A stretch of 64,000 nt of DNA from the NCBI GenBank assembly GCA_001792895.1, contig MARA01000004.1, forward strand, positions 1,860,001 through 1,924,000. The letters are read 5' to 3'. A program made the translations under genes and the position numbers. The notes beneath the pieces were generated by a model. It ran no database searches. It had not been told where the DNA came from and saw only the letters and a list, made by a program, of their open reading frames with translations. This document shows, one piece after another, positions 9,934 to 21,246 of the stretch (positions within the stretch are counted from its first letter, which is position 1; each line of letters opens with the position of its first letter). This stretch comes from Lentinus brumalis. Its lineage: Eukaryota > Basidiomycota > Agaricomycetes > Polyporales > Polyporaceae.

Positions 9934-12298
9934 TCAGATAGGTCGGTACTCGAGGAGAAACAGGTATTGCGAGCAGGTATCGGTCAGTGATTGCACGGAG
10001 CATGGGACGAATGAGTGGAAGACATGAGGGGAACACCATGAAAAAAGACACGAACACAATCCAATCTTCAGATGCCAAAAAAATCCAGCACGACACGAGA
10101 GACCAGTAGAAGGGGGAGACCGAACGCGTAACGGTAAGGACAGGACGGATGGGCACACGGGCAAGTACGGCTCATCCACATCGACATGTGAGGATCTTCC
10201 AGAATGTGCTCTTTGGTGGCTCGCATCTTGCTGGCCGTGGTAGTCACCGCCGTTCGCGGCACCGACCTCGCCGCCCGTCGCACGGACGTTGCTCAGGGCG
10301 GGCGGTGCCGCACCGACGCTCGACACCATTGGTGATGCGCGGCCGTACGGCTGCTGGGTCGCGGAGTATTCGTCCCGGCCGTATGTATCGTAGCCTGCGT
10401 TGGCGTACGGATGTGACGCGCTGGGCTGCTGGCTCAACCGCCGCTGCGTTATCGGGACCCCGATCTGTGCTTCTGCAGACATGGGCTGGCCCGGACTGCC
10501 CACACCACCGAGGACGGCTGGATGCCGTGATCTTGAGCCGGCACGGACGAGAGCAGGCGAAGGCGGGACGACCGGGTTCCCAGCCTGAGAAGCACGTCGA
10601 CGATCGTCGCGGCCTTGTCGGTCGTCTCTGCGACGATCGTATTGCTGCGCAGGCGTCGCAGGCGTGTTCTGTATTTGCGCCAGAATCTGGTTCTGCCCCT
10701 GTCGTGCCAAGCAAGGTTCAGCATAAGTCCGGCCACCTCGTGTTCAAAAAGAAGACGGGGGATGTACTGACCAAAGACGCTTCCCAGCCTCTGCCACCTG
10801 TTCACGTTAGAGACATTCAGTCCGGGGGCACGTTCGTGAGACTCGAGCATATGCTTACCGTTGAGAAGGTTCCAGTCGTAAACACCATCTTCTACGTCGC
10901 CGTTGTTCTTCAGAACTTTGGCAAACAGTTCACGAAGGAAGTCATAATCGGGCGTCTCCTCGAATCCAAGTTTCCTAACATAGTTGAGATAGATACTGAA
11001 CTCCTCTGCGCACGGGTTAGTCGAATCCCGAGTACAGCTCCAGTAGGCTCATACGCACCAGGGAAGCCCTCGCACAACTCCTTGATTGGTGTTGTCTGCT
11101 TCTTCTCGCCGATCTTCTCGTACTTCTGCTTGTTCGTCGCGGCCTTGAGACCCTGCCAAGGTAGACTTCCGCGCAAGAAATACATGAAGACGTGTCCGAG
11201 CGCCTCCAGGTCGTCTCGACGGGATTGCTCTTCAGCCGGGCCGGATTAGCTGCGATGGTAACGACCAACGGTTTCACGACGTACCGCGTCCCAAGTGAGT
11301 ATTGATACTCATGTAACGAGCGGTCCCACTCAAGCTCTTGCGTTCCCGGTACGGAATGTGCTGCTTTGTCTTGGGGTCTCGGTATTGTTTCGCCATACCA
11401 AAGTCGACGATGTGCACCACTGCGGCATGTCGTCAGCCTGCGGAGAGGTGTCGCGGACGGTCGTCCTAGCACCCACCGTTCGCATTCTTGGTCCCGGGAC
11501 GGCCGATCAAGAAGTTGTCGGGCTTGATGTCGCGGTAGATGAGGTTCTTCTCGTGCACCGTTTGTATCCGGGTCAGCTGCACCGCGGCAAGCGCGCGAGG
11601 ACAAGGACGATGAGTTACTCGTAGCACCGGGGGTGTGTGCGTGGAGAGCGCAACGCACCATCTGCCTCGCCGCCATGCAAACGGTCTTCACCGAGAACTT
11701 CCTTCCACACATATCGAACAAGTCCTCCAAGCTCGGGCCTAAGAGATCGATGACGAGGATGTTGTGCAGGCCCTCCTGTCCAAAGTGGTATATTTGAGGG
11801 ATTCCGGCTGCATGACGCAGAGCGCAGAGTAGGCGGCGCGCGATGATCAGTCAGGCGAGGGTGGGGGAGGCGAGGAGAAGAGCACTGACGACAGCCGGCA
11901 AGGATACGATACGAGCGACACTCATCGCGCAACTGAGGAGCCTCCGCTTTCCTCGGTTCCTGTATTTGTTCCGTATGCGATATGCAGACATGGACAGGGT
12001 GGAGTATCGATGCATGTCCGTTAGCACCAATCGAAACCACCCTGAGATGATGAGGTACATACGAATTTGATGGCGACGGTCTGCGAGTTCAGCAGGTTCG
12101 TGCCTGTGTAGTCGTGCGCAGAGGGTGGTCAGCACGACTGGAGCACGCGCCACGTCGTGTGTGCGACGGTGCGCGGTGCGCAGAGGAGTGGGACGTGCCT
12201 TCGAAGATAACCCCGAACGAGCCCTCGCCAATCTTCTTCCCGACGCGGTAGTGGGCCCCGACCACGTTGTTGGACGACGAAGAGTTGTGCGAAGACAT
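9934..12298 (-). CDS. cki1: Casein kinase 1, Cki1/Yck type
   Basis: The start at 12298 gives [14 protein letters not shown], the usual start of fungal Cki1/Yck kinases; an in-frame upstream ATG at 12442 gives an untypical extension. Conserved elements in order are the glycine loop G-E-G-S-F-G-V-I-F, the ATP lysine in [19 protein letters not shown], the catalytic loop [29 protein letters not shown] and the closing N-L-L-N-G-G-R-G-W. About nine introns join in phase, the first being GC-AG. The family acts in membrane traffic, nutrient signalling and morphogenesis, often anchored by C-terminal palmitoylation. The tail is Q/R/S-rich; its end is uncertain: the open frame runs to 9934 through C-S-C-L-F-S-W-C, which could be the anchor or read-through past an unseen splice site. 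An odd change is L-R-D-E-C-R where L-R-D-E-Y-R is usual. Confidence 0.9.
12104..12198 (-). other. GC-AG intron in the casein kinase gene
   Basis: On the minus strand the exon ends GAAG and the intron opens GCACGT and ends TACACAG. The join gives [11 protein letters not shown], the invariant kinase sequence. A GT lies four bases downstream but breaks the frame, so GC-AG splicing is required. Confidence 0.7.
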
Positions 12299-12837
12299 GA
12301 CGGGGCTTGGGCGGGCAGGGAGGGGAGGGAGGGCGGGCGGCGGGAAGGAGGGGGAGGACGGGCAGGCAGTCGAGCAGAGCGACTCGGAGCGCGACCAGGA
12401 ACTCGCCTCGGCGCTTCCCGGCTCGCTTGCCCCTTCCGGCACGAGCCTGGCTCAAGCTTTACTCGCGCTGGCGGCCACACGCTGCACACCGCCCCGAGGT
12501 TGCACAACGAGATCGCATTGCAGTCGTACAACACCTATGTAGCAGCTACCGGCACGCAAAAATGGAACAGAGTACAGTACAGAACGACGCATGTAGGGCG
12601 TCTGGTATGAATGAGGGGGCGTCGTTAGAGCGATGAGCGAGAGCAGGTCCAGGATCTTTCAGCGTATGTGACGGAGCTTACGGCACGTAAGGTGAGCAGG
12701 GAGGAATATGTAAGGTAGATGGTGAACGCCATCGTGCGATATGGCGACAATGCAGTTGAATGCCGACCCGTCCGTCGCCCGGGGCAGCTTTTAACAGCGC
12801 AGACCAGGCAATGCACGGCTCAGGCCCAGCTGGCCAA
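12299..12837. promoter_or_regulatory. Promoter region of the casein kinase gene
   Basis: This 539-base interval lies upstream of the kinase start and downstream of the GID4 stop on the same strand. The part next to the kinase start (12300-12370) is strongly pyrimidine-rich on the coding strand, a common feature of fungal housekeeping promoters and leaders. Long open frames on the plus strand here are by-products of this bias. Confidence 0.45.
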
Positions 12838-14501
12838 TCATCGGAATTCGAAGCACGAGCTTGTGTGCTCCGGCTCATGCATAAGAGACAGTTGCTGGTA
12901 CCTAGGAACAATGGATAAGGTGAGTTCACTTGCGGGTCCTGAAAGAACGCCGCACTTACGGTTCAGAGTTCTGATGGAAGTAGAATCCGCTCATCGTCGC
13001 CACATTAGATGGACAGCCCCGCGAGGCAGACCGGCCTGCTCTGCGAGGGCCCCGGGTAACAGAGATGCGTCGAGAGCGAGAAGGGGTATCAGGCTTCATC
13101 GTCGTAGTCGTCGTGATCGGGGAGGAAATGAGCTCCGTGCTCTCCTCCACCGGAGATGGGAGCTGCATTGCACCCGACTGTTGCGGGTTGAAGTCCACGC
13201 ATACATAATAGAACCCTGCGAACGCGGAGCGGATATGTCAGATTGGCCTCTGAGCGATTATTGGCGAGGAGAGGGGTCGACATGTGGAAGGAAAGATTGC
13301 CAAGATCTGCAACTCACCTGCAAAGCTCGCGCCGTTGATGTCCTGAACACGATGGTCGGGAACGAGGAACTTCTCCTTCCACCGCATGAACACCGCTCCG
13401 CGGTTCAGAGCATCCTGCATGGTCAGGTGCGGCTTCTTGAGCTCGTTCTTCACATGCCGGAATGCGGGGAAGCGCGCCCAGTGCACCATGTCCTCTTGCT
13501 CAGTCGCACCCCAGTTGCGCGTCAAGAACCCATATCGACTGCCAATTATCTCGGCGTCAAAGTAGGTCGTCAGTTCGGGCCAGTCGTCTGTGAGGCCCTT
13601 GATGCGCAAATACCCGCACAGGTGTGACGAAGCAAAGTCGACATCCTGGAGTAACAACACCTTCCGGTCACTAATCGCGCCGAAGACCTGTGCATTGTTG
13701 TACGCACCACTATAGTGACATTGACGTCGTAGCTATTCCTGCCACTCTTCTGTGTGCCCTTGAATGTGGCGCCAGGGTAGAGACAGTGATGGCCTTGCGA
13801 ACGGACGCGCAGACGCGTGATGTCCGTGAGAGGGTCAGGTGCATACGAAGACGAGACATGAGAACGCTGCCGGGAGCCCGTGTTGTATGAGTCGGCACGT
13901 TGAGCGACCGGCGCTTGGAAGAGGAGGAGGCACCACTGGTGTCAATCGGGGAGAGCGTTGGGCGGGTAAGCACAGGCGATGACGGGGAGGCCTGCACAAA
14001 TCGGGGAGAGAGGATACGAGAAACAGAGAGCGGGGACGGGGGAGCACCTGTGCACGAGCTCGTCGGGTCTGCGGGAGGCGTGGGCGTGATGGGGGCGCGA
14101 GGAACGGCGGCGTGTACGTCCATGGGCATGTCTTGGGGCGGAAATGGTTCGATGGCCGCGGGACTCGGAGTGGAAGGGCTCGGGGAGTGGACAGACTCGT
14201 GTGGGTGCGACAGGGCGGCCTCATTGCCTGCAGGCTGCAATGATGCGGCACGACGCATAAGCTCTCTCTCCACCTCGGCAAACAAGCCTTCCCGGGCAGG
14301 AGGCGCAAGACGAGAGCGACACGAGGCACACACAGGGCTCGCATCCACCACGGCGGCGGCGTCTGGGTCGTGGAGGAGGAGGGGCGCGCTGGCGGCCTCG
14401 GCGGAGAGGGGACAGCGGCAGGCGAAACATAGCTTGACCTGGGACTGGGGATCCTGGGTGGAGACGTCGTGTGCCGCGGGAGCAGCGTGTTCTGCGGGCA
14501 T
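12838..14501 (-). CDS. GID4: GID4/Vid24 substrate receptor of the GID/CTLH ubiquitin ligase
   Basis: The core is unmistakable: L-Y-P-G-A-T-F-K-G-T-Q-K-S-G, Y-D-V-N-V-T-I-V-D-V-D-F-A-S, G-Y-L-R-I-K-G-L-T-D-D-W-P, T-Y-F-D-A-E-I-I-G, W-G-A-T-E-Q-E-D-M-V-H-W and D-H-R-V-Q-D-I-N-G-A-S-F-A-G, then F-Y-Y-V-C-V-D-F-N-P and a last exon ending F-E-F-R-stop at 12838. In yeast Gid4 recognises N-terminal proline degrons, for instance on gluconeogenic enzymes, for degradation when glucose returns. The N-terminal about 200 residues are Pro/Ser-rich and start with two Cys pairs (C-F-A-C and C-A-S-C), an uncommon addition. Between the N-terminal frame and the core there is a one-step frame change near 13870, explained either by a very short 32-nt intron (13867-13898) or by one missing base. 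Confidence 0.9.
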
Positions 14502-16697
14502 TGCTGGGCGCAGGACGAGGACGGCAGTGAAGAGGACGCAGGAGAGAGGTGGGAGAGGAGAAGGGAGTGTGGGAGGGCCCTTAGCGCGCCCGCTTCTGAC
14601 TGGGTCTCCTCTTCAGCAATCGCCTCACGCGGCAATCAGCCATTCCCTCCGCTCACTCGTACCAGGGCGCGTTTCTCCGTTCTCGACACAGCGAGCTGGA
14701 CTCTGTCGACAACGCACGACCCTTCCTCATCCCCGCGAGCGACGCCGCCACCGCGCGTCCGCCGCCGCGCACTCCAGTCGCCAGCTGTGCACGCATCAGT
14801 CCAATTCGCCCGCTCCAGAAACACCTCCAGACCAGCACCAGCCTGCTGCCATGCACGGCCAGGCCTGCCACGCCAGCAATACTCCCGTCCCGAGCCAGCT
14901 GCCCAATCTGCCACCGTCCAGCACACCCCGGCCCTGAGTCCTCCTATCCGGATATCGCCCAGCTGTGCAGAAGCCAAAACGCTCCGAGCGGGGGGCCATC
15001 CGAGCCTGAGCCTCCGACAGACGCGTCCTATCGTCTCCTCGCGCTGCTGCTTCCCTCGGCGTTTCGTGTCTCTTCTCCAGGCACTTCCAACAAGCTCCCT
15101 CCATGCCGTCTTCCCCCAACTCCGCCCGCCCCGTCGCGTCCTGCCGCCCAGCGCGTCCATCTCCGCCCACCGTTCCGTCGTAAATCCGCGCCCAAACACC
15201 AACGCGCACTTTCGAGCGTCCGGATCCTACCAACCTTTTCCCTGCGTCGGAGCGACAGCGGCCCAACTTGGAACACACGGCGTACGTGCGTCTTGCGCGA
15301 CGGCCTCGTGCTGGTGAGTTCGGGCGCATGACGGTATGCACAGCGGACGGACTCACCGACACCGATCCGCTGACCCCTTCGCCTACGCCTGCGGCTCTCG
15401 CAACTGTCATAGCGTATGATCGTGGAGAAACGACCGCCAGAACGCAAACGCACAGCCCTCGCCATCACAAGTCCCCCGACCGACGCGATGGTTAAGCTTC
15501 TACAGCCTGCACGCATCAGAACGACAAGCTGGAATGCGTTATAGGCGCCCAAATGTTGTCCTCGAGAGCCATCACTATCACTAACCACACCTCAGCCCCC
15601 GCACAGGTCCCTCCAGTGCAAACACCCGGAGATGAGTAAATCCGCGAACGGTGTGGATCCACTTGACATTTCATTGTCCACACTCCCGATCAGAAGACCA
15701 CCCCACCGGCGACCATCACACCGCCGGTGCTGGCGTCGCAGGCTGCCAGTGCGCCTTCATCACTCCAGGTCGACAGCGGACGCCCATCCGTCTCCCCTTC
15801 TCATTCCATCAATCTCGCATCGTCTCAACCCGACTTTGCGTGCTTCGCCTGACGCCGACAGCGGCATCAACGAGCTCGAGTGTCGCTGTCTTCCGAGCTC
15901 CGTGTCATACCTTCCGTACCTTGCTTCTCCCGCCCGCGCGCAGCCGACGTGCACACTGCAGACTGCGAGTATATGCAGTACGCTACCGAGACAGCTCCGC
16001 GTGCTGGGACGCTCCTCGGCTCACTTGCCTCGGATCATGCCTTGGTATCTGCTGGGATCTGTCCGGGCCACACCGACCGTCCCGCGAGCGCGCACTACTT
16101 CGTCATCTCGGGGAACCACCGCCCACCACCGTGCCTTCCCGCGTTTTCAGCGATCCTCGATCCTCCACATTGCCCGCATACCGCTCCCGACTGCCTTGAC
16201 GCCTTCACTGAATATAACCTGGGTCCTGTGTCGAACTCCCCGACATGGAAACCGGAGCGGACGCGCAAACGACTGTTTCCGTTCCGATATCGGATATCGG
16301 TGGAACACTGCGATTATGGCCACCCCGCGGGCTGACTACGTACGTACTCGGAATCGATATAGTACACAAAAGCCACGTCCCGGCCTCACCGGAGGCCTAC
16401 TACCAAGTGAGTACCCCAAAAGAAAACAGAACATATGTAAAGAACCGCAGGAAAAGCAGGAAATCATTGCTACATCGTGATAGCGTCACGTCGATAAGTG
16501 TGTGTGTGTGTGGACGAAGCATGAAAAAGGTGTGAGGCCGAGTGTCCGTGGCGACCGCGGTCTACAGTAAGTATGTCTAGCGCATGAGTGTATGAATGAA
16601 ACCACCGGACTCATAAATTCTTGACCCCTCGAGCCTCTCGTGAGGTCGTCTCCGGTCGTAGATCGTGAAAAGCAGATATCCCGGGGCACCTGTCGTA
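14502..16697. other. 2.2 kb region with unresolved coding potential
   Basis: The interval lies between the start of GID4 and the stop of the MFS gene (both -), so a gene here would most likely be on the plus strand. Long plus-strand frames exist (14938-15320, 15632-16480, 15880-16335) and some are protein-like, for example a T-T-P-P-A-T-I-T-P-P-V stretch near 15697-15850 and G-T-L-R-L-W-P-P-R-G near 16295. Splice-like signals occur (branch and acceptor CTAAC...CTCAG at 15580-15594, donor GTAAAT at 15636), yet I could not join exons into one frame. It could be a fast-evolving or error-broken gene, or GC-rich non-coding DNA. A (GT)n run sits at 16499-16512. Confidence 0.4.
16499..16512. repeat. 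Short (GT)n microsatellite
   Basis: An uninterrupted alternating G/T run of about 14 bases lies in the intergenic DNA downstream of the MFS gene. Confidence 0.7.
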
Positions 16698-19492
16698 TTA
16701 TACTTTCGAGTCGTTCGTCTTCCCCGCCTTCTCCTCCTCGATCGAGGGCTCGCCGTGGACGGTCGCAGCGTCATCCCGAGACGCGGCCTCGCCCTTCTCG
16801 CCGACGGGCGCGACGGGCGCGTTGGCCGCGAGGTCTGCCTGCCCCTGCGCCTCGGCCCCGCCGTCGCCGTCGCCGTGTTGCTCGTTGTCGGCCTTCCGCA
16901 CAACGCGCTTGAGCGTGTACCCGCGGAGGAACAGCACTGCACACGGTCACCGGTCATCAGCGGGAGTCGCGGGGTGCTGTGTACGGCCTGCAGAGAAGGC
17001 TTACCGCAAATGAACCCGACGCCCAGTATCGGCGTCATGACGAGCCAGATGGTGGCGATCGAGCGGGTGTATGCGTGCGTCAATGCGACGCGCTCAGCGA
17101 CATCCTGTCGGGCGTAGCAGATTAGACACGAGCACGGCGGGGAACTGGGGTAAGGAGGAAGATAGTACGCACGGAGAGCTTCGGGATCTGCCTCACGGCC
17201 TGCGTCAAAGCAGACGGTGAGGTGTCGATGTTGACGTTCGGGATATTTGCTACACGTCTGCGTAGTTCCTGCACGATTTCTGTCAAGCTAGTTTCCTTCA
17301 TACCGAGCACAAGGCGCACTTACACTGGAGATGATCACCTGACCGACTGAGATACCGACGGTGCCACCGATCGACCGGATCAGCACGAATGCAGCGGTAC
17401 TTGTTGCCATATCTTTCAGCGGCATGGCTGCTTGGAGACCAATAAGAGGAGTCTGTGAAACGTGAACAGCGAGCGTTAGTGTCAACTGAGTGGGGCCCAA
17501 GTGAAAACACAAACCTGGAACAAGCAGCCCATGCCGAGGGCGGCAACCAGAGGGTACAAAATCCTCTCCGCGCTGGAGGGATGAATGATGTCAGTAAATC
17601 TCTACGCGGTAATAGGTTGACAACCTACTTATTCGAAGTGTCGTCCAAGGTGATCATGAGGCCGTAGCCAAGGGTCATGATAGCCCATGCAACCCACATG
17701 ACTGGCCGCCAACTGCCAGTCCTGGAGATGATCTGGCCAGAGACGATGGACATCGCCGCACCAACAAGAGAGAACGGGAGCATCCTGCGAGGTGAGTGAG
17801 TTTGTGACGAAGCAGAACTCTGCGTGTGACACTTACCGGACGCCTGCATTAGTAGCAGAAGAACCGAGGACCTGGAAGTACACTGGCAGGTAATATGTGC
17901 CCGAGAAGAACGCAAGAGCATGCAGGAAGGTGGAGATCAAGATGAGCGCCGTGGTCCTGGTCTACATCGACACTTCAATAAGGTACCGCGCGACATTGCG
18001 AAATGACAACTGTACTGACCTTGAAAAGGCGTGGAGGGACGATGGGCGACCGCTTCGTGAACAGCTCGTTCACCGATGCAGCAATTAAACAGGCAACACC
18101 GATGGCGAGTGGAGCGATGGTTTGCGGCGTAGACCCTGCGCATGAACGCTCAGCACACCGAGAACTATACAGTAAGATGTGGCTTCAACGGAACACTCAC
18201 AGCTCGTCTCGCTGAAGTTGAAACCAAGCAGGATGAGGATGACGCCAGCGAAGATGAAGAGTAGCCCACGAAGTCGAATTCGGCGATATGCTGCTTCAGC
18301 GTCCTCCCTTTGTGAGGGTTGAGGTTCAAGAAGAAGAATAGCAGCGCGAAGCCAACAGCGCCTGTAGGCCTATACATGTGTCGTCAGCAAGCAAACCTTT
18401 CATAGATGGAGGACGACTTGCAAGTTGATGAAGAAACACCTGCGTTGGGGAAGTATGCAGTCAGACACGCGAACGCCCTGGTACCGGAACGTGAGAGGAC
18501 TGACCATCTCCAAGAAACATGATCAGCAAAGACCTGAGGATGTACGTCATGAGTAAGCTTTCCGGAAGAGAAGACGGGCTTTGAACGCTTACACCACCGA
18601 GGAGTGGTCCTATGACACTGCACGCTGTAATCAGCGATGTTTTCGTTGGACGCGCTGTAAATAGCTTACCTGGCGATACCCCAAGTAGCACCGATGTACC
18701 CTCCAAACTTGCCACGACTAGGAGCGGATGATCAGCGTGTGCGCCGCAAGACGGAATGTGTGGACCGCGAGGACACGTACTCTTGCAGGGAAACAATGTC
18801 GGAAATGGTGATCTGGACCAATTGGATGATACCGCCGCCACCAATACCTTGGACGGCGCGGGCCACGACCAGCCAGGTCATATTTTGAGCTGCACCGCAT
18901 AGGGCGGAACCGAACTATATTTCTGGTTAGTTCAGCGGATCGTACAGCACCGAACGGGACTCACCAAGAAGATGGCGATAGACGCGAAGAGGATGGGCTT
19001 GCGTCCTACACACGCGGTATGAGCATGTAATCATCCATGGTCATGGAATGAGCGCACCGATGATGTCGGACAGTTTCCCGTAGATAGGCGACAGCGCTGA
19101 GGATGCGAGAAGATATGCACTAGAGGCGCTCTCAGAGAAGACGGAGGCCGGAGATCAGGGAGGCACGTACCTTCCGACCCAGCTGTAGTCCTTGCCGCCT
19201 CCAAGCTTCGCGACGATAGTGGGTAACGCGGTGGACACAATTGTCTGTCAAGAGATGTAAGAGGTCATAGGCCAAAGGGGAGTGCGTCCAGCGCGAGACA
19301 TACCTGATCCAAGGCAGCCAGGAAGACGCAGGCCATAAGACCGGTAAACACTAAGGGCATGTTGTTCTTGGGGAGAACATGCTCTTCGTTGTGCTTCCAA
19401 TGCGAGCCAGGCTTTACCCTGTCGCCCTTCTCAACATCGGAAGGGGCGTCGGGCGCGGGTGTGGGCGCAGGCGTTTGCTTTTCGGAGGACAT
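16698..19492 (-). CDS. Major facilitator transporter, DHA2-like (14-helix) drug/H+ antiporter type
   Basis: The start at 19492 gives a hydrophilic, Pro-rich cytoplasmic leader, then N-M-P-L-V-F-T-G-L-M-A-C-V-F-L-A-A-L-D-Q, the first helix with the D-Q of fungal DHA2 members. Further hallmarks are Y-S-W-V-G, the motif-A loop G-K-L-S-D-I-I-G-R-K, A-R-A-V-Q-G-I-G-G-G-G, R-G-K-F-G-G, G-P-L-L-G-G, S-W-R-W-C-F-F-I-N-L-P and, in the second half, the loop R-T-G-S-W-R-P. The gene is cut into about fifteen exons, some under 50 bases. The C-terminal tail is acidic and Ala/Gly-rich and ends at 16698. The family exports toxic compounds, secondary metabolites or basic amino acids by proton exchange; the substrate cannot be told. 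No metabolite cluster surrounds it. Confidence 0.85.
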
Positions 19493-21246
19493 CTCGTTGT
19501 CGTGAGGGCACCAAAGGCGTGAAGACGCGAGAGAATGGTGTCAGGAGCCGCAGGGACCAAGCCGTTGAGTGCGACGGGAGCAGGACGAGTGGAGGAGCTG
19601 CGAGGCCATTTGTGAGGAGAAGGATGCTAGATATTTAGAGATGAGAACGCGCTTGAGAACGCGCGTGACAAATCTGCCGTCGACACCAGCCCTTGCCGAA
19701 CCGTCCACGCCAGAGGGCCGAGATGCCGTCCTGCTCCGTCCCTCTGCGATCGTCCGTGTGTGCACCCGTCGTCCGCTGGCCTCGCACTCGGGCGTAGTCC
19801 GCAGCAGCGACGAGCGAGTGCGCCTTCGAGCTTCGAGCTTCGAGCTTCTCTCGCAAGTGTTTGTTCAGCAGCGAAATAGCATCATTTCGCGCCAGTCCGC
19901 GCGGCTTCCCATTGGCCATCACCGTTGTTAGACGCGGGCTAAGATCTCCGCTGAGATCGTGCGTCGGACTTCGAGTGGCTGCCTTGTTGTGTGTTACACA
20001 CTCGACCCACATAGCTAGCCACGATGCAGCTCTACTCATCTCATAGATCTCATGGTCGGCACCGGCGACGCGCAGTCCTTGCAACGCTCTGCTTGACTAG
20101 TGAGCCGCACGTTCGTCGTCAATCCTCTGTCGCGGCCCGAGACGACCCTTCCTGTTCCCTATGGCACTGGCAGACTCGTCTCCTCTTCAACTTATCACGC
20201 TACACAATCGACCTCCTGTTGCAATTCGAACCTGCTGGTAGACAGCATTGATACTCTCCTGGGACGGGCACTGGCACAGCTGGAGGCCGCAAATTACTCC
20301 AAGTCACAGCTAAGTATGTTGGTCTACCGCGCCCAATGTCGATCAGTGTCCAAGTCATGAAGCTAGGCAAACATGTGTGGTCTTCTCTGCTGTATCACTC
20401 GCGGTGAGACCGTTTGTCGTTCATGTCTCAAGCTCGCTCACATGCCTGACTCGCGCCGGACACATCTTTCGTGCCATGATCATGCTCCAACGACGCAAGT
20501 ATCGTAACAGCGATATTGTCACTGTATTGACCGTACTCATCCGCAGTGTGTTTCCTCCCAAGGTTATTAACGGAAACGATGACAAACATCGTGCACATAC
20601 GGCGTGTGTCGGCAGCGTTCTTTCCGAACTCACCTCACGAAAGCGCCACAGGGGCCAGTTCAGATCGTATACTGAGACAACCCTGCGAGTCTTGTCAGTC
20701 ATGTCATTCAGTCTTCAACATCTTAATTCGCGATTGTTCAATACTTGTTGGTTTTGACTCACATCGTTCAGGACTCCTCTTGCATAAAGTTCGCGTTCAA
20801 AAGTCTGGTCTGTCTGTTGCAGTACAGACACCAAACTTGCCCGCCGCCCCGTCGCTTGAGATCACCGCTACATATATGCTTCACGTACGCATCATGGTCC
20901 ATGGACAGTGGACGGAAGTGTTATGTAGTATTACTCGGTATACCACCGCGGCATAGACTCAGCCACTTCTTGCCCTGTATGTCCCACTTGAGACTTAGCA
21001 TCAATGATACAATCCATATGGAACAGGTTACAGGACTTTAAGAACGTTGCGCATTGGTTGCGCAAGGAACAGAGCTATGAGCGCTTCCATAACTAACCAA
21101 GATCCAAAGAGATGATCTCGATTATCTAATCGAAGGCTTACTTAAGGTAATCGTGCAGTCTTTCTCGTTCGCGCCTCACATCACCAGAACAAGCAGTCCT
21201 CTCTTTTTCCTTCATCCACCACCATCCCGTATCCTAGACCCTCGAG
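19493..21246. other. 1.75 kb region: MFS promoter plus a possible gene remnant
   Basis: The left part upstream of the MFS start holds direct repeats (see the CTTCGAG repeat; TGAGAACGCGC also occurs twice in tandem near 19643-19666). From about 20100 to 20760 on the plus strand there are protein-like frames (a V-P-Y-G-T-G-R-L-V stretch near 20155 and L-V-D-S-I-D-T-L-L-G-R-A near 20235) and splice-like signals (GTATGT at 20313, CATCCGCAG at 20546), but no continuous reading. It may be a decayed or unrecognised small gene. The right end is the GSP1 promoter and leader. Confidence 0.35.
19824..19848. repeat. Tandem heptamer repeat (CTTCGAG, about 3.6 copies)
   Basis: Three exact copies of CTTCGAG and a partial fourth lie head to tail about 330 bases upstream of the MFS start. 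Confidence 0.8.

Noticed and set aside
11010..11032. tRNA-like B-box (GGTTAGTCGAATCC)
   Set aside because: It sits inside a kinase gene and has no A-box or cloverleaf partner sequences at the right distance.
10149..11249. Open frame of 366 codons on the plus strand
   Set aside because: Antisense of the casein kinase exons and introns; the kinase reading is unambiguous.
13900..14937. Open frame of 345 codons on the plus strand
   Set aside because: Mostly antisense to the GID4 N-terminal exon; Gly/Ala/Arg composition is a by-product of GC-rich codons.
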